Positions 8,027-16,573 are shown, counted from the first letter of the stretch. The stretch is 37,489 nt of DNA from Bacillota bacterium (GCA_023437365.1 JAEZGK010000062.1:1-37489); one strand, 5' to 3'. Numbers and translations are program-made. The notes: generated from the letters alone by a model not told the origin.

Positions 8027-9112
8027 ATGAATACAAAGCATTATTTCGCATGTGGTCATACAGCAAAGGGTTATGTTAATCTTCTCAGTTCGAACCTGGA
8101 ACCGCTGAATAAGCTATTTATTCTGAAAGGAGGTCCCGGCATGGGAAAGCTTCCTTTCATGAAGAAAATAGGTTCTGCTCTTGAAGGACTTGGCCAAATG
8201 GTAGAGTATATACACAGCCCCTCCGATCCTGATGCTTTGGACGGGGTGCTTTTTCCGGGGCTTGGTGTCGGGATGGTAGACGGCACACCGCCTCATGTAA
8301 TTGAGCCAAGGGCTCCGGGCGCTCTCGAGGAATATATTAACCTTGGAGCCGGTTGGAATACCGAGAAGCTTGCTGCCCATACTGCGGAAATTTTAGAGCT
8401 TCGTAACCAAGTACAATTAAGCTTTGAGAAGGCCTATATCGAATTTGCTAAGGGCCTGAAGGTTCATGATGAATGGGAGAAAATCTATATCCGGAACATG
8501 GATTTTGCCGGAGCTGACCGGTTGACTGAAGAAGTTATCCATTCCTTACTCGGCGCAAGCCGACTGGATCAACCAGGTAGCATCAAACATCGATTCTTTG
8601 GCGGGTCGACGCCGAGAGGACAAATAGATTATATTCCGAATATTACCGAGGATATCGACACACGGTACTTCCTCAAAGGTAGACCGGGGACGGGGAAATC
8701 TACGATGTTAAAGAAGATAGCAGAGAAAGCCCATGCGCAGGGAAACGATATCGAAATCTACCACTGCGGTTTTGATCCTGACAGCTTAGACATGCTGCTT
8801 TTCCCGGAGCTAAAGCTTTGTATTTTTGACAGTACCTCACCTCATGAATATTACCCGAGTCGGGAAAGCGATCAGGTCATCGATATGTATTCAAAACTAA
8901 TCACACCAGGCACAGATGAGCTTTATGATAAGGAACTCGCTGACATCACTGCTCGGTATAAAGCCTTTACCGGGGAAGGAATTGCATACCTCGCCTCCGC
9001 AAAGACTTCTCTGGAGAAGTTGGAGCAGATTTATAACGATGCCACGGACTTCTACGTCATAGACAGAATTTGCAATGAGCTTTTACTGAAGACCCTGAAA
9101 TTTCAATCCTAA
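8027..9112 (+). CDS. Tandem P-loop ATPase-like protein (PRK06851 type), first P-loop altered
   Basis: Conserved Firmicutes protein of unknown role built from two similar P-loop halves. Half one has FILKGGPGMGKLPFMKKIG (residues 32-49); half two, near residue 215, has YFLKGRPGTGKSTMLKKI. Each is followed by a matching block: DPDALDGVLFPGLGVGMVDG in the first, DPDSLDMLLFPELKLCIFD in the second, supporting an internal duplication. In half one the S/T after the P-loop lysine is Leu and the next residue Pro, so nucleotide or magnesium binding there is probably lost; half two is intact. The start at 8027 has GGGAAAGGA just upstream; an open frame reaching back to 7853 lacks family similarity and overlaps the divergent promoter region. 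The 361-residue length fits the family. Confidence 0.85.
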   Translation: MNTKHYFACGHTAKGYVNLLSSNLEPLNKLFILKGGPGMGKLPFMKKIGSALEGLGQMVEYIHSPSDPDALDGVLFPGLGVGMVDGTPPHVIEPRAPGALEEYINLGAGWNTEKLAAHTAEILELRNQVQLSFEKAYIEFAKGLKVHDEWEKIYIRNMDFAGADRLTEEVIHSLLGASRLDQPGSIKHRFFGGSTPRGQIDYIPNITEDIDTRYFLKGRPGTGKSTMLKKIAEKAHAQGNDIEIYHCGFDPDSLDMLLFPELKLCIFDSTSPHEYYPSRESDQVIDMYSKLITPGTDELYDKELADITARYKAFTGEGIAYLASAKTSLEKLEQIYNDATDFYVIDRICNELLLKTLKFQS

Positions 9113-9198
9113 CCTCAGAGGCAATATTATTCTTAATAATTTCTTACTGATTTCTTAAGACCATTGTATGCTTTTCTTCCTTGTGGTAATATATGGGA

Positions 9199-9236
9199 TA
9201 ATTATTGTAAGGATTTTTATCCACCAACAATAATTA
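9199..9236. repeat. Inverted repeat in the 5' region of the subtilase-like gene
   Basis: TAATTATTGT (9199-9208) is repeated inverted at 9227-9236, and GGAT/ATCC inside adds a small inner stem. It lies about 30 bases before the ATG at 9269. It could be an operator or leader hairpin; AT-rich composition makes chance possible. Confidence 0.4.
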
Positions 9237-9268
9237 AATTCCATGAATTATAATCAGGGAGGGGAACA

Positions 9269-10579
9269 ATGAAACGAAGAGCTTTCGCTATACTAATGAT
9301 ATTTGCCATGATTCTTGCAGCCTGTAGCAAGAAGGAGGAACGGCTGATTCCACAGCCGACAATGAATGAAGCTGATTACTCACCCTATGATTACAGTAAT
9401 CATACCGATTCGAGAGAATCCTTTTATAATACTGTGCTTGCAGATCTCTCGACAATCAACAAGGGAAAACGGGTGATTGCCAAAAAGGAGGTTCCGGCAA
9501 GCTGGAGCTGGATGAAATTCCAAGGGTTTGAGACGAAGAATGATGTATTCGGTTATGATGTGAGAGGCTGTGATATTTCAGATGTAGACTTAAGTGTCGT
9601 GGAAAATACCGATGATCTGACCTTTGATACCAATACGACCTGGCCGGAAAAGCTGCCCGAGGGCTTTGATCCGGAGAAGATACTGGAATTCAATAAGAAT
9701 CCCGGATTGGGAATTCGCGCATTACACAAAAAAGGAATAACAGGAAAGGGAGTCAGTATAGCTATTATCGATCAGGCACTCCTGCTGGAGCATGAACAAT
9801 ATAAGAATAATATTAAGCTCTATGAGCGGATACATTGCGGTGACGAAACAGCACAAATGCACGGCCCAGCTGTCGCAAGTATCGCGGTAGGTAAGGACAT
9901 CGGCGTCGCTCCGAAGGCCAATCTTTATTATATTGCTTCTACCTTTGGTCACTTTACTGACTCAGGATACCAATTTGATTGTTCTATCATGGCAGATGCC
10001 ATCCTCAGGATACTGGATATCAATGAGAAGCTGGATAAAAACAATAAAATCAGAGCCATCTCAATATCCAAGGGCTACAGTAGAATGGATAAGGGCTATG
10101 ATGAGCTCCAGGCTGCCATCAAGAAGGCTGATGAAGCAAATGTATTTGTGGTAACCACTTCCACTGATGTGTATTATAAAGGGTTCACCCTGTTCGGAAT
10201 GGATCGCGATTATGCGAAGGATCCGGAGGATCCCCACTCATATGAACCTGTTTACTGGGTATCCAAGGACTATTATGAAAGACCCGATTATTTTCAGAAT
10301 GTTCTGATGTTCCCCATCGGTTCAAGGACCATTGCGGGCTGCACGAACCCGGATGACTATGCCATCTCACACAATGGCGGATTAAGCTGGAGCGTTCCCT
10401 GGTGTGTCGGTCTTTATGCTCTGTGCTGCCAGGAGAAGCCGGATATTACACCACAGGAATTCATAGATCTTGCCAATTCCACAGCCACTACAACTGAGAT
10501 AACTTACAATGGAAAGACCTATACCTTTGGGAAGATTATCAACCCGGAAGGAATCATGAAAGAATTAAAGAAGAAATGA
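9269..10579 (+). CDS. S8 (subtilisin-like) family peptidase, predicted lipoprotein
   Basis: A 436-residue secreted protein. The N-terminus is a lipoprotein signal (KRR, hydrophobic stretch, LAAC with Cys19), so it should be anchored to the outer face of the membrane. The catalytic triad is readable: Asp168 in SIAIIDQA, His198 in MHGPAVASIA, and Ser373 in GLSWSVP, which replaces the usual GTSMAxP. The oxyanion Asn normally found in an AGN motif is not evident; the matching strand reads VFVVTTSTD. The activity may therefore be weak or specialised. GGGAGGGG precedes the ATG closely. It is monocistronic: a terminator follows 5 bases after the stop. Substrate unknown. Confidence 0.85.
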   Translation: MKRRAFAILMIFAMILAACSKKEERLIPQPTMNEADYSPYDYSNHTDSRESFYNTVLADLSTINKGKRVIAKKEVPASWSWMKFQGFETKNDVFGYDVRGCDISDVDLSVVENTDDLTFDTNTTWPEKLPEGFDPEKILEFNKNPGLGIRALHKKGITGKGVSIAIIDQALLLEHEQYKNNIKLYERIHCGDETAQMHGPAVASIAVGKDIGVAPKANLYYIASTFGHFTDSGYQFDCSIMADAILRILDINEKLDKNNKIRAISISKGYSRMDKGYDELQAAIKKADEANVFVVTTSTDVYYKGFTLFGMDRDYAKDPEDPHSYEPVYWVSKDYYERPDYFQNVLMFPIGSRTIAGCTNPDDYAISHNGGLSWSVPWCVGLYALCCQEKPDITPQEFIDLANSTATTTEITYNGKTYTFGKIINPEGIMKELKKK

Positions 10580-10583
10580 TGAA

Positions 10584-10636
10584 AAGGGACTGCTGCAAGA
10601 CATTCCTGTTTGGTCATGGCTTTGCAGCAGTCCCTT
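10584..10636. terminator. Bidirectional terminator between the subtilase and chemoreceptor genes
   Basis: A perfect 15-bp stem (10584-10598 with 10622-10636) separates the two converging genes. Its AAGGGA/TCCCTT ends supply short A/T flanks on both strands. Confidence 0.8.
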
Positions 10637-10645
10637 CTATTATGC

Positions 10646-12754
10646 CTACTCTTCAACCTTAAACCGCTCTATTGCTCCGTTCAGACTGTTTGTTTGATCG
10701 GACAGCTTCTCTACCGTCTTGTTCAAGTGATTCACAGCCTCCATCTGCAGCTCGGCAGAGGCATTGATTTCTTCCGTTGCGGCCAGAGTCTGCTGAGCTA
10801 CTGAGGAGATATCCGTTATAGCATCCAGGGTATGATTCTTGATCTTCTCAATCTCACTTACTTCCTCTGTGATGCCCTTCAGGGTATCGGCCAGATTCTC
10901 AACTCTGTCGTTGATATCTTCGAATACTCTGATGGACTTTCCGAGTGCCACTGTCTGGACACTCACAATATCCTCAGCTTTTCTTGCTGTCATAGCTGTA
11001 TCCTTGGTACACCCCTGAATTCTGCGTATAATAGTCTGTATCCTTTTGGAAGCCTCCAGGGACTGGTCTGCCAGCTTTTGGACCTCCTGCGCCACGACTG
11101 CGAAGCCTTTTCCGGCTTCTCCCGCCCGTGCTGCCTCAATAGCTGCATTTAAGGATAACAGGTTCGTCTGAACTGCTATATCATTGATTACACCCATGAT
11201 ACTGTCTATGGACTTTGATTCCGCATCCAAGGCTTCGATGTTCTGAATAACTGTCTTTGTGATTTCAGTTGTCGCGCTGGATTTATCATTCAAATCATTT
11301 ATCAATACGATACCATCGGCGGTAATGCTACTGGTTCCGTAAGCAATCTCCTGTATCTGTTCTGTGTCATGATAGACCAGACTGATCTTATTAGATAAGC
11401 TGCTCATTTCCATTAGGCAGTCCTCGATATCATGGGTCTGATTAACCATACCCTTTTCTATCTCCTCTATTGCCTGAGTGATCTCCCCTGTCGAATGAAA
11501 TAACCCTTCCGAGGTATTCTTCACTTGGTTGGATGATACAGCGACCTCCGTACTGACCTGGGTTACCTCCTCCAGAAGCAGCTTTATATTCATCAGCATA
11601 TGGTTGATATTTTCTGCCAAAACAGCAAACTCATCTTTTCCTTTGATCTCTACCTGTCTTGACAGATCCCCCTCGGCTGCACCTACTAATACCTCAACCA
11701 TTCTTTTAGTTTTATTAGAGAAATTGAGCGAAATTAAGGCGCCGCTCAAGGCTGCGATGATCACCGCAATCACCACAATCCAGATTGTGATTACTCTGAT
11801 ATCACTGGCCTGCTTCTGTATCAGTGCTCGGGGAATCAAACCGCAGATCATAGACCCTGACGTTTGTGTCTTAGCATAGACAAAGGCATATTCCTTTCCT
11901 TGAAAGGTTACATTCCGATAATCGCTCATTTTTTCGCTTTTCACAGCTGCTTCATAGAAGCTCTGAGTTGTAAAAATCGAATCCCCGGCACTGCTGTTAT
12001 TGATCTCCCTCCCATCTGGTGTAATGAAGCCGCTATAGCTGCCATCCCCCCAGCTCAAGCTCTCCAGAGCTTTTGTAACCGTGTCCGGATTCACATCTAC
12101 AACAACATAACCCATCACCTCTCCGGAGTTGTTCGAGAAGCCGCTGGAATTATTAATCCGTTTAATGATTGATATAGCATACTTGGAAGGCTCCGTATTA
12201 AATACTGTATCAATATAAGGATGCCTGCCGATCCATACCGAATCTGTATCTTTATCCGAAAATAGGTTCCCTTCTTCTGTCTCAATAAAGCCTTTGAATA
12301 CATTTTCCTTCATAGCGCCTGTTTTAGTTGAGATTTCTACTCCCTCAACGGAAAATACATGGATATTGCCAATCAGCTCGTCTGCCGCCAGCTTAGCAAT
12401 GATGGACTTATGTACTCCCTTCATGGACCCGTATTGTTTCGGGTCCTTCACATAATCCTCTACTGCCAGCTGGGTGGCTGTAGCTGCGATAGAATTGAAG
12501 CCCAGATCAAAGTAGTTCCCTGTTGCCTCCAGGGTATCATTTACTGCACTTTCGAATCTACTGACAATACCATAAGAAGCCTTATGATAGGATATCACGC
12601 CGAGTGCAATGATTAGCACGATAGGTATGGCATATGCCCCCAGCAGCTTTATTTTTATACTGCCAATCCCAAGATTGTAATTATTATGATCCTTCTCTTT
12701 TACTCTAAAGCCAAATACATTCTTTCTTAGTCCCTTTCCATTCTTTCTCTCCAA
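10646..12754 (-). CDS. Methyl-accepting chemotaxis protein
   Basis: A 702-residue transmembrane chemoreceptor. A cytoplasmic head is followed by a first membrane segment (about 36-56), an extracytoplasmic Cache-like sensor (about 60-320; motifs ISTKTG and VVVDVNPDTV), a second membrane segment (about 322-345), a HAMP linker (GDLSRQVEIKGKDEFAVLA) and the long signalling coiled coil. The hairpin tip is clear: NLLSLNAAIEAARAGEAGKG then FAVVAQEVQKLADQS, the CheA/CheW contact. There is no C-terminal CheR-docking pentapeptide. The start is a TTG, supported by GGGAGG 8 bases upstream. It signals to the flagellar motor through CheA, none of which is in the window. Ligand unknown; Cache domains often bind amino or organic acids. 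Confidence 0.95.
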   Translation of the reverse strand: MERKNGKGLRKNVFGFRVKEKDHNNYNLGIGSIKIKLLGAYAIPIVLIIALGVISYHKASYGIVSRFESAVNDTLEATGNYFDLGFNSIAATATQLAVEDYVKDPKQYGSMKGVHKSIIAKLAADELIGNIHVFSVEGVEISTKTGAMKENVFKGFIETEEGNLFSDKDTDSVWIGRHPYIDTVFNTEPSKYAISIIKRINNSSGFSNNSGEVMGYVVVDVNPDTVTKALESLSWGDGSYSGFITPDGREINNSSAGDSIFTTQSFYEAAVKSEKMSDYRNVTFQGKEYAFVYAKTQTSGSMICGLIPRALIQKQASDIRVITIWIVVIAVIIAALSGALISLNFSNKTKRMVEVLVGAAEGDLSRQVEIKGKDEFAVLAENINHMLMNIKLLLEEVTQVSTEVAVSSNQVKNTSEGLFHSTGEITQAIEEIEKGMVNQTHDIEDCLMEMSSLSNKISLVYHDTEQIQEIAYGTSSITADGIVLINDLNDKSSATTEITKTVIQNIEALDAESKSIDSIMGVINDIAVQTNLLSLNAAIEAARAGEAGKGFAVVAQEVQKLADQSLEASKRIQTIIRRIQGCTKDTAMTARKAEDIVSVQTVALGKSIRVFEDINDRVENLADTLKGITEEVSEIEKIKNHTLDAITDISSVAQQTLAATEEINASAELQMEAVNHLNKTVEKLSDQTNSLNGAIERFKVEE

Positions 12755-12919
12755 TACCTTATCCTCCCATAATAAAACCAGCGTACATTTCCATGAAAAG
12801 CATGCCTTTCATCTGCGATAGCTTTATTATACTGAGGATAGCTTTGAATATCATTGGCTTTACTTGATATTATTTGCCCACTCTTGGGATTATGGTCCTA
12901 TTCCTTGAACAGCCCCTTT

Positions 12920-13312
12920 TCATCTCCATGCCTTTTCTTCATAATTCATGCTTTGATACAATGTCCGCAGCGTTTCCTCATAATCCGGATCTTTGATTTT
13001 AAAGGTTCTTCCATTGAAGCTTACATAATCTCCGATAAAGGTTACTGTCGTGTTTTGATTGATTTTCATCATAAACCACCAGCCCTTCCCAAAATTGACC
13101 GCTGGAGTTAAGTCCAGGGAATCGAGGTACTCCAGACACGTACTAATATCCTTTTGCTCCGTGACAGTCTTATACTGAGGCGGGGAAGGCAGGGTAATCA
13201 TAGTTAAGGATTTCACCTGATCCGGATCATAATTCGGAGCAGTCCAGTAGAACAACCCAATTATCAGAAATACTCCCAGAAGCCCTATCACCAGGGCAAG
13301 CCTTTTCTTCAT
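12920..13312 (-). CDS. Small membrane-anchored or secreted protein of unknown function
   Basis: A 130-residue protein with one N-terminal hydrophobic segment (residues about 5-25, after MKKR) and a soluble remainder. No lipobox cysteine is present, so it is a signal anchor or a cleaved export signal. The exported part has alternating charged and beta-type segments (TVTFIGDYVSFNGRTFKI) but no motif I recognise. AAGAAGGT precedes the ATG. It lies 165 bases upstream of the chemoreceptor on the same strand, too far for tight coupling. Confidence 0.7.
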   Translation of the reverse strand: MKKRLALVIGLLGVFLIIGLFYWTAPNYDPDQVKSLTMITLPSPPQYKTVTEQKDISTCLEYLDSLDLTPAVNFGKGWWFMMKINQNTTVTFIGDYVSFNGRTFKIKDPDYEETLRTLYQSMNYEEKAWR

Positions 13313-13716
13313 TCCGCTGTACCTTCTTTCTATTTTAAGGAAATCCGGGATAAGCCGATCTTTATTTCCTTTTATCCTTTTATTTTACTTGGTATGCCAT
13401 ATCTTTACAACTATAATTTCTGTACCATTATCCATTTTTCATTTCCCCGGCAGTAATCTCTCGAGCTCTTCCAGGATCTCACTGGTCATTTTATTAATAC
13501 ATGACCTAAGAAGTACAGGCATAGTTAACCGGGTTATTAATATATGTTAGTGGTATTGACAATGCTTAATTATAATAAGTATCATAATTCTCCCACCTGC
13601 GAATTACTACTACAATTTCACCTTTGATTTCGATATAACCTTGACCGGGGTAAGAACAAATGATATTCTTATTTATGGCTTCCAGCGAATAACCGCTGAA
13701 CCCATGGAGGTGTAGG
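13313..13716. other. Intergenic region without a supported gene
   Basis: About 400 bases between the divergent 130-residue protein and the DUF2812 gene. The only open frames are short: 27 codons on the minus strand at 13439-13522 and a minus frame that runs into the DUF2812 gene. Neither has a good ribosome site. It presumably holds promoters for both flanking genes. No PadR regulator gene, the usual partner of DUF2812, is present. Confidence 0.6.
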
Positions 13717-14901
13717 ATGAGTAAAACAAAGCTTAAAATCAGCCTGATTCCTTTAACCAGTTTCTGTGCCTACGAAAGCTGGCTCAGTGATATGTCTAAG
13801 AGAGGTCTGATTCTGAGAAAAGCCGGCAGTATATTTACCCGGTTTACCGTAAGTGAACCGAAAAACCTGGAGTACCGCATTCAATTTATAGGTAATCCAA
13901 TCTCTGAGGAGACGAAAGAGCAATACAAAAAGGCCGGCTGGACCTATGTGAATACTCGCTCGGAATACTCCTTCTTCTACCACGAGACCGAGCCTGCTTC
14001 TTCTCCCATCAACGAAGATATTCTTCGCCAGGGTATGAACTTTAATTATGTAACAAGAAACTTTACCATGATCTATGCTTCCCTCGTAGTCCTAATCCTT
14101 ACATTATTGTGGTTCCTGTATATTAATATTTTATCGAGTCCATTTCCGTTATTAAACGCTGCTGCCAGCTTTTTATCATTGTTATTATTGTTATCAGGAG
14201 CAGCCGTCATGATTGCCTGCAGTCTGAAATATACCCGGGAGTTTCGTAAGCTTCGGCAGCTCTACCTTGAGGGTAAGAAACTTAATCATCACATGCCTTG
14301 GAGAAAATACCGTAAGTCAGCTGCTACAGTCATCCTTATTCTCACAGCCCTGCTTCTGATTAATATCGGTGCCGATCTTTACAGCCATGGTCATACCTTC
14401 CGCTATTATAACGAACAACCTCCGAAGGCTCTCCTAGAGGAAGAACCCCTTCTGCGTCTCTCTGAGATAGAGTCAAAGGGACAGTCTGCGGACCAGTCCG
14501 GGGAATATGAAATCTTTTTCTTTCTGAAGAAGCCCTCTTTATTGTATACGGAGTATGTATTATCCGAAGCTCATCCGGTAGAGACAAAGCCTCAGGCTTC
14601 CAAGGATACAGCCGAGTCCTCTTTTATGGAGGAGATTTATCTCGAGCTGGGCCCGGCCTTCCTAGCGAAACCTATCCTAAAGGATTTCGCTGACAACACG
14701 CTATATAATTATAAACACGGTTCCGAGAGAGAGAAGGATGTGAAACTGATCGAACTGCACGACAAGCGATTTGATGAGGCTTACTATATTTACAGAGATA
14801 ATTCAATTGACCTATTTATCCGCAAGAATAATGTCGTGATTAAGCTACATTATCTGGGAAGCAAGAAAATTGATGATATTATTCCGCTACTTTTAAAATA
14901 A
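13717..14901 (+). CDS. DUF2812 domain-containing membrane protein
   Basis: A 394-residue protein. The N-terminal 100 residues match DUF2812 (AYESWLSDMSKRGLILRKAG; then YRIQFIG and KKAGWTYVN). Two close membrane segments at about 115-135 and 143-165, a cytoplasmic loop and a third at about 203-220 follow. The C-terminal 170 residues have no recognised domain and are probably outside the cell. DUF2812 proteins usually sit beside a PadR regulator and resemble sensors or anti-factors in such pairs, but no PadR gene is present here. GGAGG precedes the ATG by 6 bases. Monocistronic, closed by the hairpin at 14913-14940. Confidence 0.85.
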   Translation: MSKTKLKISLIPLTSFCAYESWLSDMSKRGLILRKAGSIFTRFTVSEPKNLEYRIQFIGNPISEETKEQYKKAGWTYVNTRSEYSFFYHETEPASSPINEDILRQGMNFNYVTRNFTMIYASLVVLILTLLWFLYINILSSPFPLLNAAASFLSLLLLLSGAAVMIACSLKYTREFRKLRQLYLEGKKLNHHMPWRKYRKSAATVILILTALLLINIGADLYSHGHTFRYYNEQPPKALLEEEPLLRLSEIESKGQSADQSGEYEIFFFLKKPSLLYTEYVLSEAHPVETKPQASKDTAESSFMEEIYLELGPAFLAKPILKDFADNTLYNYKHGSEREKDVKLIELHDKRFDEAYYIYRDNSIDLFIRKNNVVIKLHYLGSKKIDDIIPLLLK

Positions 14902-14912
14902 TGAACATACAC

Positions 14913-14950
14913 GGAGATAGACGATGAAAAGCCTATCTCCTTTATTTTTG
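14913..14950 (+). terminator. Terminator of the DUF2812 gene
   Basis: GGAGATAG (14913-14920) pairs with CTATCTCC (14933-14940), followed by TTTATTTTTG. It is a standard intrinsic terminator 12 bases after the stop. Confidence 0.85.
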
Positions 14951-14992
14951 AAATTAAGAATTACAAGAATTTAAGAAAGCTGAAGAAATCCC

Positions 14993-15021
14993 TTGACAAT
15001 ACTTTGATATCAAACTATAAT
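14993..15021 (+). promoter_or_regulatory. Consensus promoter of the MarR gene
   Basis: TTGACA (14993-14998) and TATAAT (15016-15021) are both perfect matches with an optimal 17-base spacer. Expected transcription begins near 15028, exactly at the ATG of the MarR gene. Confidence 0.9.
15003..15014. promoter_or_regulatory. Palindromic operator candidate in the MarR promoter spacer
   Basis: TTTGATATCAAA is a perfect 12-bp palindrome lying between the -35 and -10 boxes. A repressor bound here would block RNA polymerase, and MarR proteins commonly bind such sites to control themselves. Confidence 0.65.
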
Positions 15022-15027
15022 CAGAAT

Positions 15028-15450
15028 ATGGAAACGAACGACATCATCTCATTAATTTCAAAGGTCAGGGAAAGCGCCAATCGATATCTCATTGGCGAGA
15101 TGAAGCGCTGGGGAGTGACCGGATTGGTTCCCTCCCACGGTGATATTATTTTTGCGCTCTTAAAAAGCGAAGCTCTGACCATGAAGGATCTATCCGATAG
15201 AATTGGTAAGGATAAATCAACGGTTACCGCTCTTGTCGATAAGCTCCTTAAGCTTGGGTATGTAGAGAAGACCAAAGATACCAAGGACAGCCGCGTTACC
15301 TTCGTTACCCTGACCGAGAACGGTAAGGCCCTTAAGCCGATGTTTGATACCATATCAAAGGATTTGATGGAGCTTGTCTATCGGGGTGTATCTTCAGAAG
15401 AGAAGGAGGAATTGCTGCATACATTATTAAAGATACATCATAATTTTTAA
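15028..15450 (+). CDS. MarR-family transcriptional regulator
   Basis: A 140-residue winged-helix repressor. LTMKDLSDRIGKDKSTVTAL forms the helix-turn-helix at about residues 50-69, followed by the wing DTKDSRVTFVTLTENGKAL typical of MarR, and C-terminal dimerisation helices. An upstream TTG at 15004 is in frame but lies before the -10 box, so the ATG at 15028 is the first usable start. The predicted mRNA begins at or within a base of that ATG and no Shine-Dalgarno sequence is visible, so translation is probably leaderless. A palindrome in the promoter spacer and a near copy at 15466-15479 suggest self-control and control of the next gene, an alpha/beta hydrolase. The ligand is unknown. Confidence 0.92.
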   Translation: METNDIISLISKVRESANRYLIGEMKRWGVTGLVPSHGDIIFALLKSEALTMKDLSDRIGKDKSTVTALVDKLLKLGYVEKTKDTKDSRVTFVTLTENGKALKPMFDTISKDLMELVYRGVSSEEKEELLHTLLKIHHNF

Positions 15451-15465
15451 TTTTTTATCCATTTA

Positions 15466-15479
15466 GTTTGATGTCAAAC
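15466..15479. promoter_or_regulatory. Second MarR-type palindrome before the hydrolase gene
   Basis: GTTTGATGTCAAAC differs at one base from the palindrome in the MarR promoter. TTTGAT within it and TATAAA at 15491-15496 (18-base gap) could be -35 and -10 boxes of a promoter for the hydrolase gene. Confidence 0.5.
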
Positions 15480-15652
15480 CATTTCGTTTCTATAAATACA
15501 TTCTATTATATAACAGCCTCTCTATCGGCTGACATATATAGAGTTTAAAATTAATAAATCTATCACTTATAACCTTAGTAATTATGAAACAAAGATTTAT
15601 ATACTAACAAAATATTTTTATGCGCGATAACCTGCGCAGAATTGGAGTAGCT

Positions 15653-16495
15653 ATGGAAAGAATAAAAATTTACAGATCCATCGTCACATTAGGTGAAATT
15701 GACTTACTCTGTCTCGATACCAGAACAGAGAATAAACCGGTTATCCTGTGCCTGCATGGCAGAGGAGGAAGGGCAGAGGTGTGGTATCATTTCATGCAAC
15801 ATTACGGCAAAGATTACCGCATTATCGCTCCTGATCAGAGAGGACATGGACTAAGCAGCAAACCCATCTCTTACTACACTTCAGAGGAGATGGCAATGGA
15901 TATCCTTGCGCTGATCGAGCATTTCCAGCTAAGAGACATCATCCTGGTCGGCCATTCCATGGGTGCTTCTATCGCAGCCGCCTGCATGGATAAGAAGCCC
16001 GAGGTTTTTCAGGCGGTAGCATTCCTTGATAAAACCGCCGATGGACCGGAGCAAATCAGTACGCTTTCTCTGGAACAACTTCCCACAGAGGCACCCATGC
16101 TGGAGGGACTTCCGGTACCGTTATCCTGCCTACAGGAAGCAATGGCATATATCCGCCAGGCTACGGATTCCGAATTCAGCTACCAGTATTATCTGAACAA
16201 TCTTTACGAGACCGTGGACGGCTATTATTTCAGATTCAGTCCTCAGGCAACCATAGCAAATGCTGAATATTATATAGGCTGGTACGACATTCTTCCAAAG
16301 CTTCATTGTCCGGTTCTTCTGATCAGCGCAGGCAACTTTTCTGTGATTCCGAAGGCCGATTATGAAAGGATGAAGGCACTTATTCCAGATTGTATTGCCC
16401 ATGTCATGAGCCATCCTGACCACAATGTTCAGCTGGCTAATCCAGAGGAATTTTACAGCTATTTTGATGAGCTGCTTGAAAGAGTACAACACTAG
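15653..16495 (+). CDS. Alpha/beta-fold hydrolase
   Basis: A 280-residue soluble hydrolase. Recognisable parts are the oxyanion region CLHGRGGRAEVW, the strand APDQRGHGLSSKP, the nucleophile elbow VGHSMGAS (serine near residue 104) and the catalytic histidine near the C-terminus in HPDHNVQLANPEEF. An acid lies in between, probably in the LISAGN region, though that residue is not certain. The cap is about 90 residues. Substrate cannot be predicted; esterase, lactonase or C-C hydrolase are possible. ATG at 15653 was preferred over 15620 because GGAG stands 6 bases upstream. It follows the MarR gene and has a MarR-type palindrome 175 bases upstream, so regulation by that protein is likely. Confidence 0.88.
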   Translation: MERIKIYRSIVTLGEIDLLCLDTRTENKPVILCLHGRGGRAEVWYHFMQHYGKDYRIIAPDQRGHGLSSKPISYYTSEEMAMDILALIEHFQLRDIILVGHSMGASIAAACMDKKPEVFQAVAFLDKTADGPEQISTLSLEQLPTEAPMLEGLPVPLSCLQEAMAYIRQATDSEFSYQYYLNNLYETVDGYYFRFSPQATIANAEYYIGWYDILPKLHCPVLLISAGNFSVIPKADYERMKALIPDCIAHVMSHPDHNVQLANPEEFYSYFDELLERVQH

Positions 16496-16533
16496 CCTTC
16501 TGCTGTCACTTTATTAGATAACATAAAGCACAG

Positions 16534-16573
16534 CTCCGGTAAATATAATGTAACAGTATGATATTTACCGGAG
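16534..16573. repeat. Perfect 13-bp inverted repeat covering the spoIID ribosome site
   Basis: CTCCGGTAAATAT (16534-16546) pairs with ATATTTACCGGAG (16561-16573) around a 14-base loop. The right arm includes GGAG of the spoIID Shine-Dalgarno sequence (GGAGG at 16570-16574). There is no T-run, so it is not an ordinary terminator; it could be an RNA hairpin that hides the ribosome site or a DNA operator. Confidence 0.7.

Noticed and set aside
12755..12880. Flagellar-type (sigma D) promoter before the chemoreceptor gene
   Set aside because: A TAAA followed by GCTATCC at a suitable distance exists, but the -10 match is too poor to call.
13439..13522. 27-codon minus-strand frame ending in a Glu/Leu-rich helix
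   Set aside because: It has a promoter-like upstream but no clear ribosome site and no recognised similarity.
13570..13720. Minus-strand open stretch reading YPGQGYIEIKGEIVVVIRRW
   Set aside because: It runs back into the DUF2812 gene without a sensible start, so it is probably a chance frame.
15620..15652. Upstream ATG for the alpha/beta hydrolase
   Set aside because: No ribosome site before it, whereas GGAG precedes the ATG at 15653.
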